From a virus: a stretch of 35,935 nucleotides of DNA. Under the pieces are notes generated by a model, which searched no databases, was not told the origin of the DNA, and was given only the letters and a program-made list of their open reading frames with translations. Location: IMG/VR virus record IMGVR_UViG_3300008459_000161, positions 1 through 35,935 of that record; one strand, 5' to 3'. Each line of letters begins with the position of its first letter. The first letter of the stretch is position 1. The position numbers and the translations under genes were made by a program. Below, in pieces: positions 26,325-34,301 of this stretch.

Positions 26325-28093
26325 TATATTGGTCCATCCCTTCCTGTTTTTTCAGGCTTATAAGCCGTTGGGTTAATATTTTCATGATCGTCCCATGGTT
26401 CATGTGTTGGAACACGACGCATTATACTACTAATCTTAGTGCCAGCATAAAAATTATTATTTTCCCAACCCTTTTGCATGTCACTGGTTGCGTTCTTATC
26501 AGCAGTTCTTCCTGAAAGAGAAAATCTATCCAGCGTGACCACACTGGTTGCCGCCTCTGGCAGTATTGATAGCGCATCTAAAGCAAATGCTAAATCAGTT
26601 GCGGCAGAAGGAGATATTGGGGCAGGCGTTGGACCGTTCATATCTATCAACGTAGCTCTTTCAATGTGACTGCCAATTGCGGTGAACACGTTTGCTCCGC
26701 CAGCGTTAATAAAGTTACCACCAACAGTGTCCACGTTAAAAGATCCTGCTGTCTTAAATGTTGTACTTGCACCAGAAATAAAATTAGTTGCTACTCCTGA
26801 TTTTACATCAAACTCGGTGAGTGTCTGCATCTTAAGTTCAGTCGTTGCATACATGTTGATATTACCAAGTACTGAATATAAATCAATGCCTGATAATGGT
26901 CCAGCTTGTGTTGGATTAGTACTTGCGCCAGTTGAAGTTAAACGAACACGTCCTAGCGCACTAGCATTGAAGTGATTAGCCGCTGTCCAGTTACAATCTA
27001 ATCCAGCAAACCCTTCAATCAATCCTGATGCTTCAAAATGCATAGAGCCTTGTGCCGCAACTATGTTAACATTACTGCCTGCCTCAAAGTTGATATCTCT
27101 GTCAGCTCTAAAATTAAAATCATTTTCACTGTGTATGCTTATACTATCGGCAGCATAGATATCAATTTTTCCATCACTAGTAAATTCTAACCAAGCAGTT
27201 CCTCTACTATTACAAATGTAAATTAAATCACTAGAATTGTGTAAAAGTATTTGATGTCCAGTACGGGTTCTAAGTCTAACTAACTCGTCAATAATACCTT
27301 CTTTTTTAGTTTTTTCATCTTTACCAATGTATCCGTCATCCATTACAAACTGTGTTCCGCCTTCACGTTCAACGTAGGCGGGTATTGGATCTTTTTCAGT
27401 TCCAAATCGATACTGTTTACCACCCACTACAACAGGTCCTGGTGTTGAAATTCCGTATACATTGCTGATTGTACTGCGTCTTGCACTGCTAGTTGTTGTT
27501 CCTCTTATAGGATCTTTTAATAAACCTTGTGTAGCAAGTCGAAGTGTAAAAGGATGCATAGCCTTTTTTACAATATCAGGCTTAGAATTGTCTCTACCTT
27601 GAACACGTTTGTTAACTTCAACTACAGGAACGATTGCGGTGTCACTAGTAAAACCTAACTTAGTTTTTTCTTGTGGCGTTAATTCTGCGTACTGACTTGC
27701 GGCAATGCCTGGAACCATTTGATTAACGCCTGGCTCAGGAACACATGCTAGCCAAAAACATTGTTCCCTGTCACCTTCAATAAAAATAATAATGACCTTT
27801 GTACCAATGTCTGGCGGCACAAACCACATGCCATAACTTTGTTGTGAGCTTGAAGCGTTACGTAGATTTCCATCTGTTGCTTCATACGCAGTATAGCCAA
27901 AAAAGTGTGGGGCATATCTAGGATACACCCTAACAGAGTCTGCTATTTCTTGGCCGGCTCCACCTTTTCGCAAAATCACACACTCTAATGTTCCCATTCG
28001 AGTACTATCATTGTGACCTACTACACGAGCAATATATGGTCCATTACTTAAACCAGATATTGAAGGTTGTTGCGTACTATTTTTTAGTTCCAT
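26324..28093 (-). CDS. 5: Baseplate central spike protein, gp5-like without visible lysozyme
   Basis: 589 residues. The N-terminal OB-fold (about 15-125) has PYIARVVGHNDSTRMGTLEC, then MWFVPPDIGTKVIIIFIEGD and CFWLACVP, as in gp5/VgrG-type spikes. After about residue 290, strands such as RTGHQILLHNSSDLIYICN and DIYAADSISIHSENDFNFRA form the repetitive beta-prism needle. T4 gp5 (575 residues) has a lysozyme domain between these parts. Here the linker holds SSARRSTISNVYGISTPG and no Glu-Asp-Thr lysozyme signature, so peptidoglycan cleavage is probably done by another protein. It is membrane-puncturing in role (known for the family). Neighbours are gp25 downstream and an unknown hub-associated protein upstream, both joined by TAATG overlaps. 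Confidence 0.9.
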   Translation of the reverse strand: MELKNSTQQPSISGLSNGPYIARVVGHNDSTRMGTLECVILRKGGAGQEIADSVRVYPRYAPHFFGYTAYEATDGNLRNASSSQQSYGMWFVPPDIGTKVIIIFIEGDREQCFWLACVPEPGVNQMVPGIAASQYAELTPQEKTKLGFTSDTAIVPVVEVNKRVQGRDNSKPDIVKKAMHPFTLRLATQGLLKDPIRGTTTSSARRSTISNVYGISTPGPVVVGGKQYRFGTEKDPIPAYVEREGGTQFVMDDGYIGKDEKTKKEGIIDELVRLRTRTGHQILLHNSSDLIYICNSRGTAWLEFTSDGKIDIYAADSISIHSENDFNFRADRDINFEAGSNVNIVAAQGSMHFEASGLIEGFAGLDCNWTAANHFNASALGRVRLTSTGASTNPTQAGPLSGIDLYSVLGNINMYATTELKMQTLTEFDVKSGVATNFISGASTTFKTAGSFNVDTVGGNFINAGGANVFTAIGSHIERATLIDMNGPTPAPISPSAATDLAFALDALSILPEAATSVVTLDRFSLSGRTADKNATSDMQKGWENNNFYAGTKISSIMRRVPTHEPWDDHENINPTAYKPEKTGRDGPI

Positions 28094-29208
28094 TATCTAC
28101 CACTTTCTCCTGGAGCACACAGCAAGTCATCTAACGGACTAGGTCTTGGTATAAATCCTGCTCTAGATAAATCTTTGTTCAGTACTGTGATGTCATTTGC
28201 AACTTTATTACTTGCAGAAATTAACTGATCCTGAACTTGTCTTGTAGCAGAATTATTTGAAGTTTGAGTTGGAAAGTTTACCACATTCAAACCTGAGTCA
28301 AGTTCAACTGCTGGTATTCCTGCCGTAAACAAATTATAAGGATCATATCCTCCTAATAAATTTTGTACTTGGTCTTCTGTTAATGCTAGGTCTGGATTTC
28401 CTCCTGGGCCGACATCAAGTGCAAATGTTGGAACATTCAAATTAATTTTAGACGTAAACCCATTAGGAGTAGTAATTGTCTGTGGCTGTACTTGCACATC
28501 AATTGGTTCTTGATTTAACAACGACAACGGTGGTCTTCCTGAATAGAATGCAGGACTACATCCAGGTATGAATGGAATAAACGGTAACAATATTGGTGGT
28601 GGGAATTTAAATTTCAAATACTCAACCAATCTTTTTATGTACTCAGCCAACGGATTGTAAATTATTAAATTTAATCCTAAAATTTTATTAATGGCATCTC
28701 TTGCCGCAATCAGTGCTTTCTTAATTGGTTCAGGAAACGGTATCCAACCTTGTCTAATAATTTTTGCTAGGAGTGCCGCAGCCAGTAAAGGATTCTTTAA
28801 AACACACTGTATTAAATTTTGTATACTAGTAACTGCTGATTCAACATAATTTTTAATTGCCTGTATCTTGCCTTTTAAAATTTGTACTAGTATATTAACT
28901 CCTTGACTTGCTCCAAAAAGTGTTGCCAATGTCACGCCTGGATCAATTGTGATGGTTTTTAATTGTGGTGCTGGTTCTGGTCTGTCTGTTTCTAAACCAA
29001 ATATTCCTAATATGCCTTGTATAATTGCCGCAACTTGCGCCAACTGCGGCACAATTGCTGCCGCGCCGTTAACGTTAATTGCAAAGTTGCCATCTGCTTG
29101 TATAGAAAAATTTAAAAATTTTCCAACGTTAGCTCGTTGATATGATGCAGAATATAATGATGCACGATCATCAACTCTCCATTCAAATAATTTATTTGGA
29201 CCTACCAT
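28093..29208 (-). CDS. Unknown virion protein, proline-rich with hydrophobic helices
   Basis: 371 residues, not recognised. Residues about 45-75 (AAAIVPQLAQVAAIIQGILG) and about 115-175 (KNPLLAAALLAKIIRQGW) are hydrophobic and Ala-rich helices. A Pro-rich stretch follows (KFPPPILLPFIPFIPG), then a Pro/Asn/Gln-rich region and the short end LLCAPGESGR. It sits between the hub-like protein and gp5 in a coupled operon, with AAGGA overlapping the previous stop. The place corresponds roughly to T4 baseplate-hub genes 26-28. A hub or membrane-contacting role is possible, but there is no direct motif. The hydrophobic segments could also be buried in the hub rather than membrane-spanning. Confidence 0.8.
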   Translation of the reverse strand: MVGPNKLFEWRVDDRASLYSASYQRANVGKFLNFSIQADGNFAINVNGAAAIVPQLAQVAAIIQGILGIFGLETDRPEPAPQLKTITIDPGVTLATLFGASQGVNILVQILKGKIQAIKNYVESAVTSIQNLIQCVLKNPLLAAALLAKIIRQGWIPFPEPIKKALIAARDAINKILGLNLIIYNPLAEYIKRLVEYLKFKFPPPILLPFIPFIPGCSPAFYSGRPPLSLLNQEPIDVQVQPQTITTPNGFTSKINLNVPTFALDVGPGGNPDLALTEDQVQNLLGGYDPYNLFTAGIPAVELDSGLNVVNFPTQTSNNSATRQVQDQLISASNKVANDITVLNKDLSRAGFIPRPSPLDDLLCAPGESGR

Positions 29209-29217
29209 TGTATTTCC

Positions 29218-31230
29218 TTATATTGTCAAGTTAATTTGGTTCAACGTGAACCTATCTGTAAAAGACTGTATTTTTTGTGATGCAGCCAAGTCTTGTGAAA
29301 CGTTCCTTGTACCAATTAATTTTTGTTTAAAGATTCCATTTGAAAAAGTACTTTCTACTTCTCTCACAGTGTAGTATGCACTTAATCTTGATAGAGCCTT
29401 GTCTTCGTTGGCTTCTCCCGATGTTAAAAATCCTTGAGAATTAAAATCTTTTGGTGCGTAAGCAATAACTCGCAAAACAGGATCTACTGATCGTAACGCA
29501 ATTCCGCCATCAACAGTAAACAATGTGCTTTCACCATCTATTTTGTTTCCATCATCAATGTATTGTGTTCCTAACCACATTGGGTCTCCTAATATTTCCA
29601 TATTAAGTTCAACGTTCTCATACGGATTATTCATCAAGGAGTTTATATCTCTTGCCAAAGTAAACAAAGGATCAGGCTGATTAGCACCTTTAACTGCAAT
29701 CTCTTGTCTATCACTATTTGGATTTGGTGTTGTATTGCTGGAAATTCCATCAGCAGGGGTTGGAACTAACGTACCAGTAGCGATAGCAACAGGACTAACT
29801 ACTTTTTGCTCAGTTTGCTGTCCGCCAGCGGCACCTGGTACGTCTGTACTTACATAATTACCTGTAATAATTTTTGTCCACATTTGATTAAAATTTAAAT
29901 TGAAAGACAATATGTCTTTATTTTTACCAGTATACTGCCATTCATATCTTCTAGCAGTCATACCTTCATAATCAGATGCAGGCGGCTTGTATGTTGGAAC
30001 AAAGATTGATGACAGTTTTGTGTAGTGTACTTTCCTAGGAATTATTTGAAATGTTATTATCTTAGGAGTGATATTTCTAGCAGTGTCATGCCGATCATCC
30101 GGTTGATTTTCTACTTTAGTCACTACTCTCCACCAGTTAATCCATCCGCCTTTATTAAAGTCACCTTGGAATTGAGTTTTAATTTTTTCAGTAACGTATA
30201 AACTATCTTGAATAATTGCATCAATTATTTTTGTTAAGCCTAAGGACCCTGGTATGGTCAATGTTGCTTTAAGATTTTCAGGTTGTTCTCCTACTTGCAC
30301 AGTGCCAGTTATATATGATGTTTTAGTAAATTCTTTATTTGCCGCATCTTTAAAAATGTCAAACATTTGGGCTTTGGCGAACTCACTATTGTCAGTTACG
30401 TTTCCTTTTTCATCATGAAATACAATTTTATATCGATTGAGTTTGTACTTAGTTTTTTCTTCGGCTGATTTTTGTATATTCTCTAATGAAAGTTCTAAGT
30501 CTTTTATAACTTCCCCAACAGTTACTCCTTGCACATTTATTTCTTGATTTATTTTATTAGAATCGTCATAAGTTCCTGTTTGATTGACTGGAACTCCTTT
30601 AATCTCCCACGTGGTACCTTGCTGTGTTAGCTTGGCTTCCATGTGTGTAATAATCATTGGATAATATCTTGTTGTATAAGGTATTAATTCTGGTTGTGTA
30701 GAATCTTCGTGATATCCAACAAAATCAATTTTTAAAACAAAAGCATTTGATTTGTCAAAATTCTTATATCCTTTAACAGTTAACGCGGTAATAATATTTG
30801 TTAAAAAAGTGTCAAGACTATATGGCTCAACAATTTTTAATCGTATTTCAGTAGTCCAATCTCTTGACTTGCCTACAAAGTTTTTAATATACAAGTCTTC
30901 TAAATAATAATCATAGTTTGCATTAGCAGATTGATTAAGCGTGTTAATAATATTTTGCAAATTATTAAGTGTTTGAGACTTTGAACCTTTTGGTGCACCG
31001 GTTCCTTTTCCGTGGCTAGAAAATATAACATTAGTAAATCCAGCAGTCTTGTAAGATCCTGATTTTAATTCTTCAGGACTTACTACTGCAAATGTTACTC
31101 TATAATTAAACGTTCTATAATCATGCAGTATATTTTCTCCTGGATAGGATGCGCTTCTAATTATATTGTTTAAAAGATTGGTGCCAAGCTCTTTTAGTGT
31201 TGAACCAGTTGTTGCTCGTTGAAGAGACAT
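29218..31230 (-). CDS. Large baseplate hub-like protein
   Basis: 670 residues. The N-terminal part has FNYRVTFAVVSPEEL, then YYLEDLYIKNFVGKSRDW. At about residue 165 it has LKIDFVGYHE, then TTRYYPMIITHMEAKLTQQG and TWEIKGVPVNQ. The centre has RRYEWQYTGKNKDILSFNLN. The C-terminal domain (about 530-660) has NVELNMEILGDPMWLGTQYI and VREVESTFSNGIFKQKLIG. Those end motifs recur in hub and late-control (gp27/gpD-like) proteins that connect the tail tube to the spike. Its position just before the spike cluster fits a gp27-type hub, but it is larger than T4 gp27 (391 residues). Assignment to that family is inference. It is TAATG-coupled to gp53, with GGAG 10 bases upstream. Confidence 0.82.
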   Translation of the reverse strand: MSLQRATTGSTLKELGTNLLNNIIRSASYPGENILHDYRTFNYRVTFAVVSPEELKSGSYKTAGFTNVIFSSHGKGTGAPKGSKSQTLNNLQNIINTLNQSANANYDYYLEDLYIKNFVGKSRDWTTEIRLKIVEPYSLDTFLTNIITALTVKGYKNFDKSNAFVLKIDFVGYHEDSTQPELIPYTTRYYPMIITHMEAKLTQQGTTWEIKGVPVNQTGTYDDSNKINQEINVQGVTVGEVIKDLELSLENIQKSAEEKTKYKLNRYKIVFHDEKGNVTDNSEFAKAQMFDIFKDAANKEFTKTSYITGTVQVGEQPENLKATLTIPGSLGLTKIIDAIIQDSLYVTEKIKTQFQGDFNKGGWINWWRVVTKVENQPDDRHDTARNITPKIITFQIIPRKVHYTKLSSIFVPTYKPPASDYEGMTARRYEWQYTGKNKDILSFNLNFNQMWTKIITGNYVSTDVPGAAGGQQTEQKVVSPVAIATGTLVPTPADGISSNTTPNPNSDRQEIAVKGANQPDPLFTLARDINSLMNNPYENVELNMEILGDPMWLGTQYIDDGNKIDGESTLFTVDGGIALRSVDPVLRVIAYAPKDFNSQGFLTSGEANEDKALSRLSAYYTVREVESTFSNGIFKQKLIGTRNVSQDLAASQKIQSFTDRFTLNQINLTI

Positions 31231-31538
31231 TATGCAACTCCTAAGTCTTTGAACAGTTGTGATCTTTGTGGAATATAAATTTTTATTCCAGCAACTAAAT
31301 CGTAAATTGGATCTTTAATTACTTCAGGGTTCCTCATGGCAAACACCCACCACAACTTAGGATCCCCGTATGCATCATTAGCCAACAAGTCTGGACGATA
31401 CTCGTACTGAGATGGCAGTTCAACCAGTGTATCGTCAAGTGCCATTGTTATTTCCCTTGGTGTCCAAACATCAAGATAAAAATCAGTTAGCTGTGTATTT
31501 TTATATGGTGAATATTCACCATATTTGTATTCATTCAT
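31230..31538 (-). CDS. 53: Baseplate wedge protein gp53 (short form)
   Basis: 102 residues. The conserved core (about 42-96) is YRPDLLANDAYGDPKLWWVF, then AMRNP and IKDPIYDLVAGIKIYIPQ, the C-terminal signature of gp53 in T4-like phages. T4 gp53 has 196 residues; here only the core and a short N-terminal arm (YGEYSPYKNTQLTDFYLDVW) remain. gp53 clamps the wedge heterohexamer in T4 and joins wedges around the hub. The IPQRSQLF ending resembles the IP turn of LysM-like folds. It is coupled by TAATG overlaps on both sides. Confidence 0.88.
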   Translation of the reverse strand: MNEYKYGEYSPYKNTQLTDFYLDVWTPREITMALDDTLVELPSQYEYRPDLLANDAYGDPKLWWVFAMRNPEVIKDPIYDLVAGIKIYIPQRSQLFKDLGVA

Positions 31539-32311
31539 TATAGATATCCTCTTCCATCCAACGCTCCAGATATAAACTGGTCCACACTAAAGTTGGACAT
31601 TTCTCGTCTACTATAAACAGGAATTAATGTCATTGATATTGTACTTAATGTAGGAACTTTGTTAACTCTATTGCCAAAGTTAAATCCAGTAATATAATCT
31701 ACATCATTGGGTAAGTCAATACTAAATCCACCTACTACCACAGGAATGTTTTCATAAACGTTTGCTCCGTATGCATTAAATCGACAAACTGGAGGTGGTG
31801 ATCCAGATAGTGAGTCATTGCCTGTACGCATTTTTGTAATAGCTCTCAAGGCATGCACAGTTGCTAGCCAATAAACTGCTTCTTGTCTATTTTGTACTGG
31901 AAATTGTCCAGACACACTTATGGTTCCAACATCTGTGTTCTGATAAGAATAAACTGCATAATTACTATGTTGTATGGTAGCTGGATTCCAATTTACTTTG
32001 GTGTCTTGTTTTACAGTAGGAGTTACTGGAAAATAAATTCCTGCCCATGCACCTGGATTTGACCCTGTTGGGTTACTATCTAAAACTTGAGTAATAGATC
32101 CGACAGGCCAATACTGATTAGGAATTTTCAAATATACTCTACTTTCTAAACTCGCTTGTCTTTCTTGGGAGGTAAAACTAACTTTGACCGTAGAGTTCAA
32201 CACCTTATCTGCCGCGGCAGTCCTAATAATAGACTGTCCGTTAGTAAGTTGTCCGGAACCCCATATTTCCTGGGCCGATGCCGCAAGATTAGTAAAACTG
32301 AAATCACTCAT
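31538..32311 (-). CDS. Tail tube-baseplate junction protein, gp48/gp54-like
   Basis: 257 residues. It contains YQNTDVGTISVSGQFPVQNR, then EAVYWLATVHALRAITKM, GSPPPVCRFNAYGANVYEN, and IPVVVGGFSIDLPNDVDYIT. These motifs occur in tail-tube-like baseplate proteins of marine myoviruses. T4 gp48 and gp54 form the platform on which the tube starts. Which of the two this corresponds to is uncertain, and a tube-like cap of another lineage is possible. It is the first gene of the leftward block. The only leader signals are GGGAG 9 bases before the ATG and the AATAAATA late box just upstream. It is followed directly by gp53. Confidence 0.72.
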   Translation of the reverse strand: MSDFSFTNLAASAQEIWGSGQLTNGQSIIRTAAADKVLNSTVKVSFTSQERQASLESRVYLKIPNQYWPVGSITQVLDSNPTGSNPGAWAGIYFPVTPTVKQDTKVNWNPATIQHSNYAVYSYQNTDVGTISVSGQFPVQNRQEAVYWLATVHALRAITKMRTGNDSLSGSPPPVCRFNAYGANVYENIPVVVGGFSIDLPNDVDYITGFNFGNRVNKVPTLSTISMTLIPVYSRREMSNFSVDQFISGALDGRGYL

Positions 32312-32323
32312 TTGAATATTCTC

Positions 32324-32354
32324 CCTACATATTTATTTGACAAAATTATGTAGG
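32324..32354. repeat. 8-bp perfect inverted repeat over the divergent promoters
   Basis: CCTACATA at 32324-32331 is mirrored by TATGTAGG at 32347-32354, with 15 bases between. The -35 element of the rightward promoter lies in the middle and the leftward late box spans one arm edge. It could be an operator for a dimeric regulator, or chance in AT-rich DNA. It is too widely spaced and too GC-poor to look like a terminator. Confidence 0.6.
32330..32337 (-). promoter_or_regulatory. T4-type late promoter box AATAAATA for the baseplate unit
   Basis: The - strand reads AATAAATA. With T4 spacing, initiation would be near 32324, leaving a leader of about 13 bases whose first bases are the GGAG ribosome site. 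It shares its upstream end (base 32337) with the -35 hexamer of the rightward promoter. Confidence 0.68.
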
Positions 32355-32365
32355 TAGTTTATAAT
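32337..32365 (+). promoter_or_regulatory. Perfect consensus sigma-70 promoter for the gp55-gp47-gp46 operon
   Basis: TTGACA at 32337-32342 and TATAAT at 32360-32365 are separated by exactly 17 bases, the ideal for bacterial sigma-70 holoenzyme. Transcription would start near 32372. This marks the operon as recognised by unmodified host polymerase, that is, early in infection. Confidence 0.85.
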
Positions 32366-32374
32366 ATAGTTATT

Positions 32375-32379
32375 AGGAG
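32375..32379 (+). promoter_or_regulatory. Ribosome binding site AGGAG for gp55
   Basis: AGGAG lies 12 bases before the ATG at 32392, longer than the usual 5-9. No nearer ATG in frame exists, so the start stands; the long spacing may weaken translation. If transcription starts near 32372 the site is almost at the 5' end of the mRNA. Confidence 0.6.
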
Positions 32380-32391
32380 TCTATAACAATA

Positions 32392-33282
32392 ATGATAATA
32401 ACGACTGTAAAGAGAAACAAATATCTTAACAACAAAGACCTACTGTTACAGATACACAAGAGCAAGAACACATACGGATCATTTATGGGTCCAGAATATG
32501 AAGATTATGACTTAATTTTACCTTCTGTTGATAAAATCAATGTAAGAACTGTTGCAGAAGCCAAGCGTAATAGGGCCAAACGATTAGGCACTAGGTTATA
32601 TCAACAAAATAAAGCCCAAGGTATTAAGGACGTTAAACTAGTTGACTGCATAATTGATTACAAAAAAGTTCCAAAAACTGATTTAGTTTTTAGAATCATG
32701 ACTCATGAACATGTTCCGCTTGCGCCTGGACGCAAGAAGACGGTAAAAAGCACAGCTGACGCTCATGAAAGATGCAATTTTCCTCCCTATCAACATTGGG
32801 CATTCGATGCTAATGATGTACTGATATGTGTAGGAAAAAGTCATTGGAAGGGTCCTTTACAGACTGGAACGTTTTCCAAAGAACACGGAAGAATTACTGA
32901 AGAGCTTGGCAAAATGTATCTAATGCTAGCTGATAGATATGCTCAAAGAAGCAATTGGCGTGGGTATACGTATGTTGAAGAAATGAAAGGACAGGCTATT
33001 CTACAGCTAAGTCAAATTGGCTTACAGTTTGATGAATCCAAGTCTGAAAATCCATTTGCCTACTACACTGCCGCAGTAACAAATAGCTTTACCCGTGTGC
33101 TCAATATTGAGAAACGTATGCAAAATATTCGTGACGATATGTTAGAAGAAAGTGGGTTAACTCCTAGCTTTACAAGACAGAATCAACAAGAATATGCAGA
33201 AGAAACGGCACGTCAAGCTGCCTTGTATAAGGGAATGCGACAAGCAAAAAGTGAAGATACTCCAGAGGAAGAAGCTGAATGA
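32392..33282 (+). CDS. 55: Late-transcription sigma factor gp55
   Basis: 296 residues. The conserved gp55 region (about 165-255) has SNWRGYTYVEEMKGQAILQL, LQFDESKSENPFAYYT and NSFTRVLNIEKRMQNIRDDM. This is a reduced sigma-70 region-2-like module that binds RNA polymerase and reads the late -10 box. T4 gp55 has 185 residues. Here about 160 extra N-terminal residues precede the core, with a basic patch (AEAKRNRAKRLGTRLYQQNK) and HEHVPLAPGRKK, and an acidic tail follows (SEDTPEEEAE). In T4 the sliding clamp touches the extreme C-terminus through a hydrophobic motif; the very acidic end here does not show it clearly. The gene leads an operon with gp47, overlapping it by four bases (ATGA). Confidence 0.9.
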   Translation: MIITTVKRNKYLNNKDLLLQIHKSKNTYGSFMGPEYEDYDLILPSVDKINVRTVAEAKRNRAKRLGTRLYQQNKAQGIKDVKLVDCIIDYKKVPKTDLVFRIMTHEHVPLAPGRKKTVKSTADAHERCNFPPYQHWAFDANDVLICVGKSHWKGPLQTGTFSKEHGRITEELGKMYLMLADRYAQRSNWRGYTYVEEMKGQAILQLSQIGLQFDESKSENPFAYYTAAVTNSFTRVLNIEKRMQNIRDDMLEESGLTPSFTRQNQQEYAEETARQAALYKGMRQAKSEDTPEEEAE

Positions 33283-34301
33283 CAAATCTTTTTAAGAAAG
33301 CAGCCTGTTTTACTGATATCCATTTTGGGTTGAAGAGTAATAGTCGTACACACAATGAAGATTGTGCTGATTTTGTTGATTGGTTTATTGCTACTGCTAA
33401 GGAAAAGGGTGCAGAAACTTGCATTTTCTTAGGAGATTGGCATCATAATCGCTCAACAACTGACGTTAGTACAATGAATTATACAGTAAATGCACTAGAA
33501 AAACTTAACAGTGCATTTGATACTGTACACATTATTACAGGCAATCATGATCAATATTATAAGGACAAACGAGATCTACATAGTTTAGAATATGGCAGAC
33601 TGTTTCCAAATATCAACATGGTTAATCATGCTTTCACAGAAGGAAATGTTACTATACTTCCCTGGCTAGTGGGCGACGAGTGGAAGAGCATTGAGAAAAT
33701 CAAAAGCAAATACATATTTGGGCACTTTGAACTACCGTTGTTTTATATGAACGCTATGGTGCAAATGCCTGACCATGGAGAACTACAGCCCACTCACTTT
33801 AAACATCAGGACTATGTTTTTAGTGGTCACTTCCATAAAAGACAAAGCAAAGACAAAGTTCATTACATTGGCAATGCATTTCCGCACAACTATGCTGACA
33901 GTTGGGATGACATGCGTGGTATGATGTTGTTGGAATGGGATAAGCCTCCTGAATATATTGATTGGCCTGACTGTCCTAAATATCGTTCTGTAAAATTAAG
34001 TAGACTTCTTGATGAAAAAGATAGTATAATGAAGGGTAAGATGTACTTACGTGTTACTCTTGACATTGATATTACCTTTGAGGAAGCTAACTTCATCAAA
34101 GAAACTTTTATGAAAGAGCATGATATTCGAGAACTAAGTTTGATAACAGAGAAGGATAACTTGGAAGGACTAATTGATGAAAACACCGATGTTAAATTTG
34201 AAAGTGTAGATCAAATTGTCGCTGAACAGATTGTTGCCTTAGAGACTGGCACATATAATAACAATACTCTATTAAGCATTTATAACGGACTTCATGTTTA
34301 A
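33279..34301 (+). CDS. 47: Recombination endonuclease subunit gp47 (Mre11-like)
   Basis: 340 residues, almost exactly T4 length (339). The calcineurin-like metallophosphatase motifs are all present: D13-I-H15 (TDIHFG), GDWHH (52-56), GNHD (88-91), GHFE (His149) and GHFHK (183-187). These ligate two Mn ions and cut DNA 3' to 5'. With gp46 it forms the complex that resects ends for recombination-dependent replication and helps degrade host DNA. The start overlaps the gp55 stop as ATGA, with GAGG 12 bases upstream, and it in turn overlaps gp46 by 8 bases, so equal expression is likely. The C-terminal part is the capping/partner-binding region. Confidence 0.95.
   Translation: MTNLFKKAACFTDIHFGLKSNSRTHNEDCADFVDWFIATAKEKGAETCIFLGDWHHNRSTTDVSTMNYTVNALEKLNSAFDTVHIITGNHDQYYKDKRDLHSLEYGRLFPNINMVNHAFTEGNVTILPWLVGDEWKSIEKIKSKYIFGHFELPLFYMNAMVQMPDHGELQPTHFKHQDYVFSGHFHKRQSKDKVHYIGNAFPHNYADSWDDMRGMMLLEWDKPPEYIDWPDCPKYRSVKLSRLLDEKDSIMKGKMYLRVTLDIDITFEEANFIKETFMKEHDIRELSLITEKDNLEGLIDENTDVKFESVDQIVAEQIVALETGTYNNNTLLSIYNGLHV

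Noticed and set aside
26324-28093. Tail lysozyme activity for the gp5-like protein
   Set aside because: No lysozyme catalytic signature could be found between the OB-fold and the needle, so the enzymatic name was not used.
32156-32353. 65-codon + strand frame running into the divergent promoter region
   Set aside because: It would be antisense to the gp48/54-like gene and run through the -35 region; no ribosome site or conserved product.
32324-32354. Inverted repeat considered as a transcription terminator
   Set aside because: Stem only 8 bp, AT-rich, 15-base loop, no U-tract; it coincides with divergent promoters where a terminator is not expected.
33170-33424. 84-codon - strand frame across the gp55-gp47 junction
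   Set aside because: Antisense to two strongly recognised genes.
33890-34186. 98-codon - strand frame inside gp47
   Set aside because: Ser-rich antisense shadow of conserved gp47 coding.
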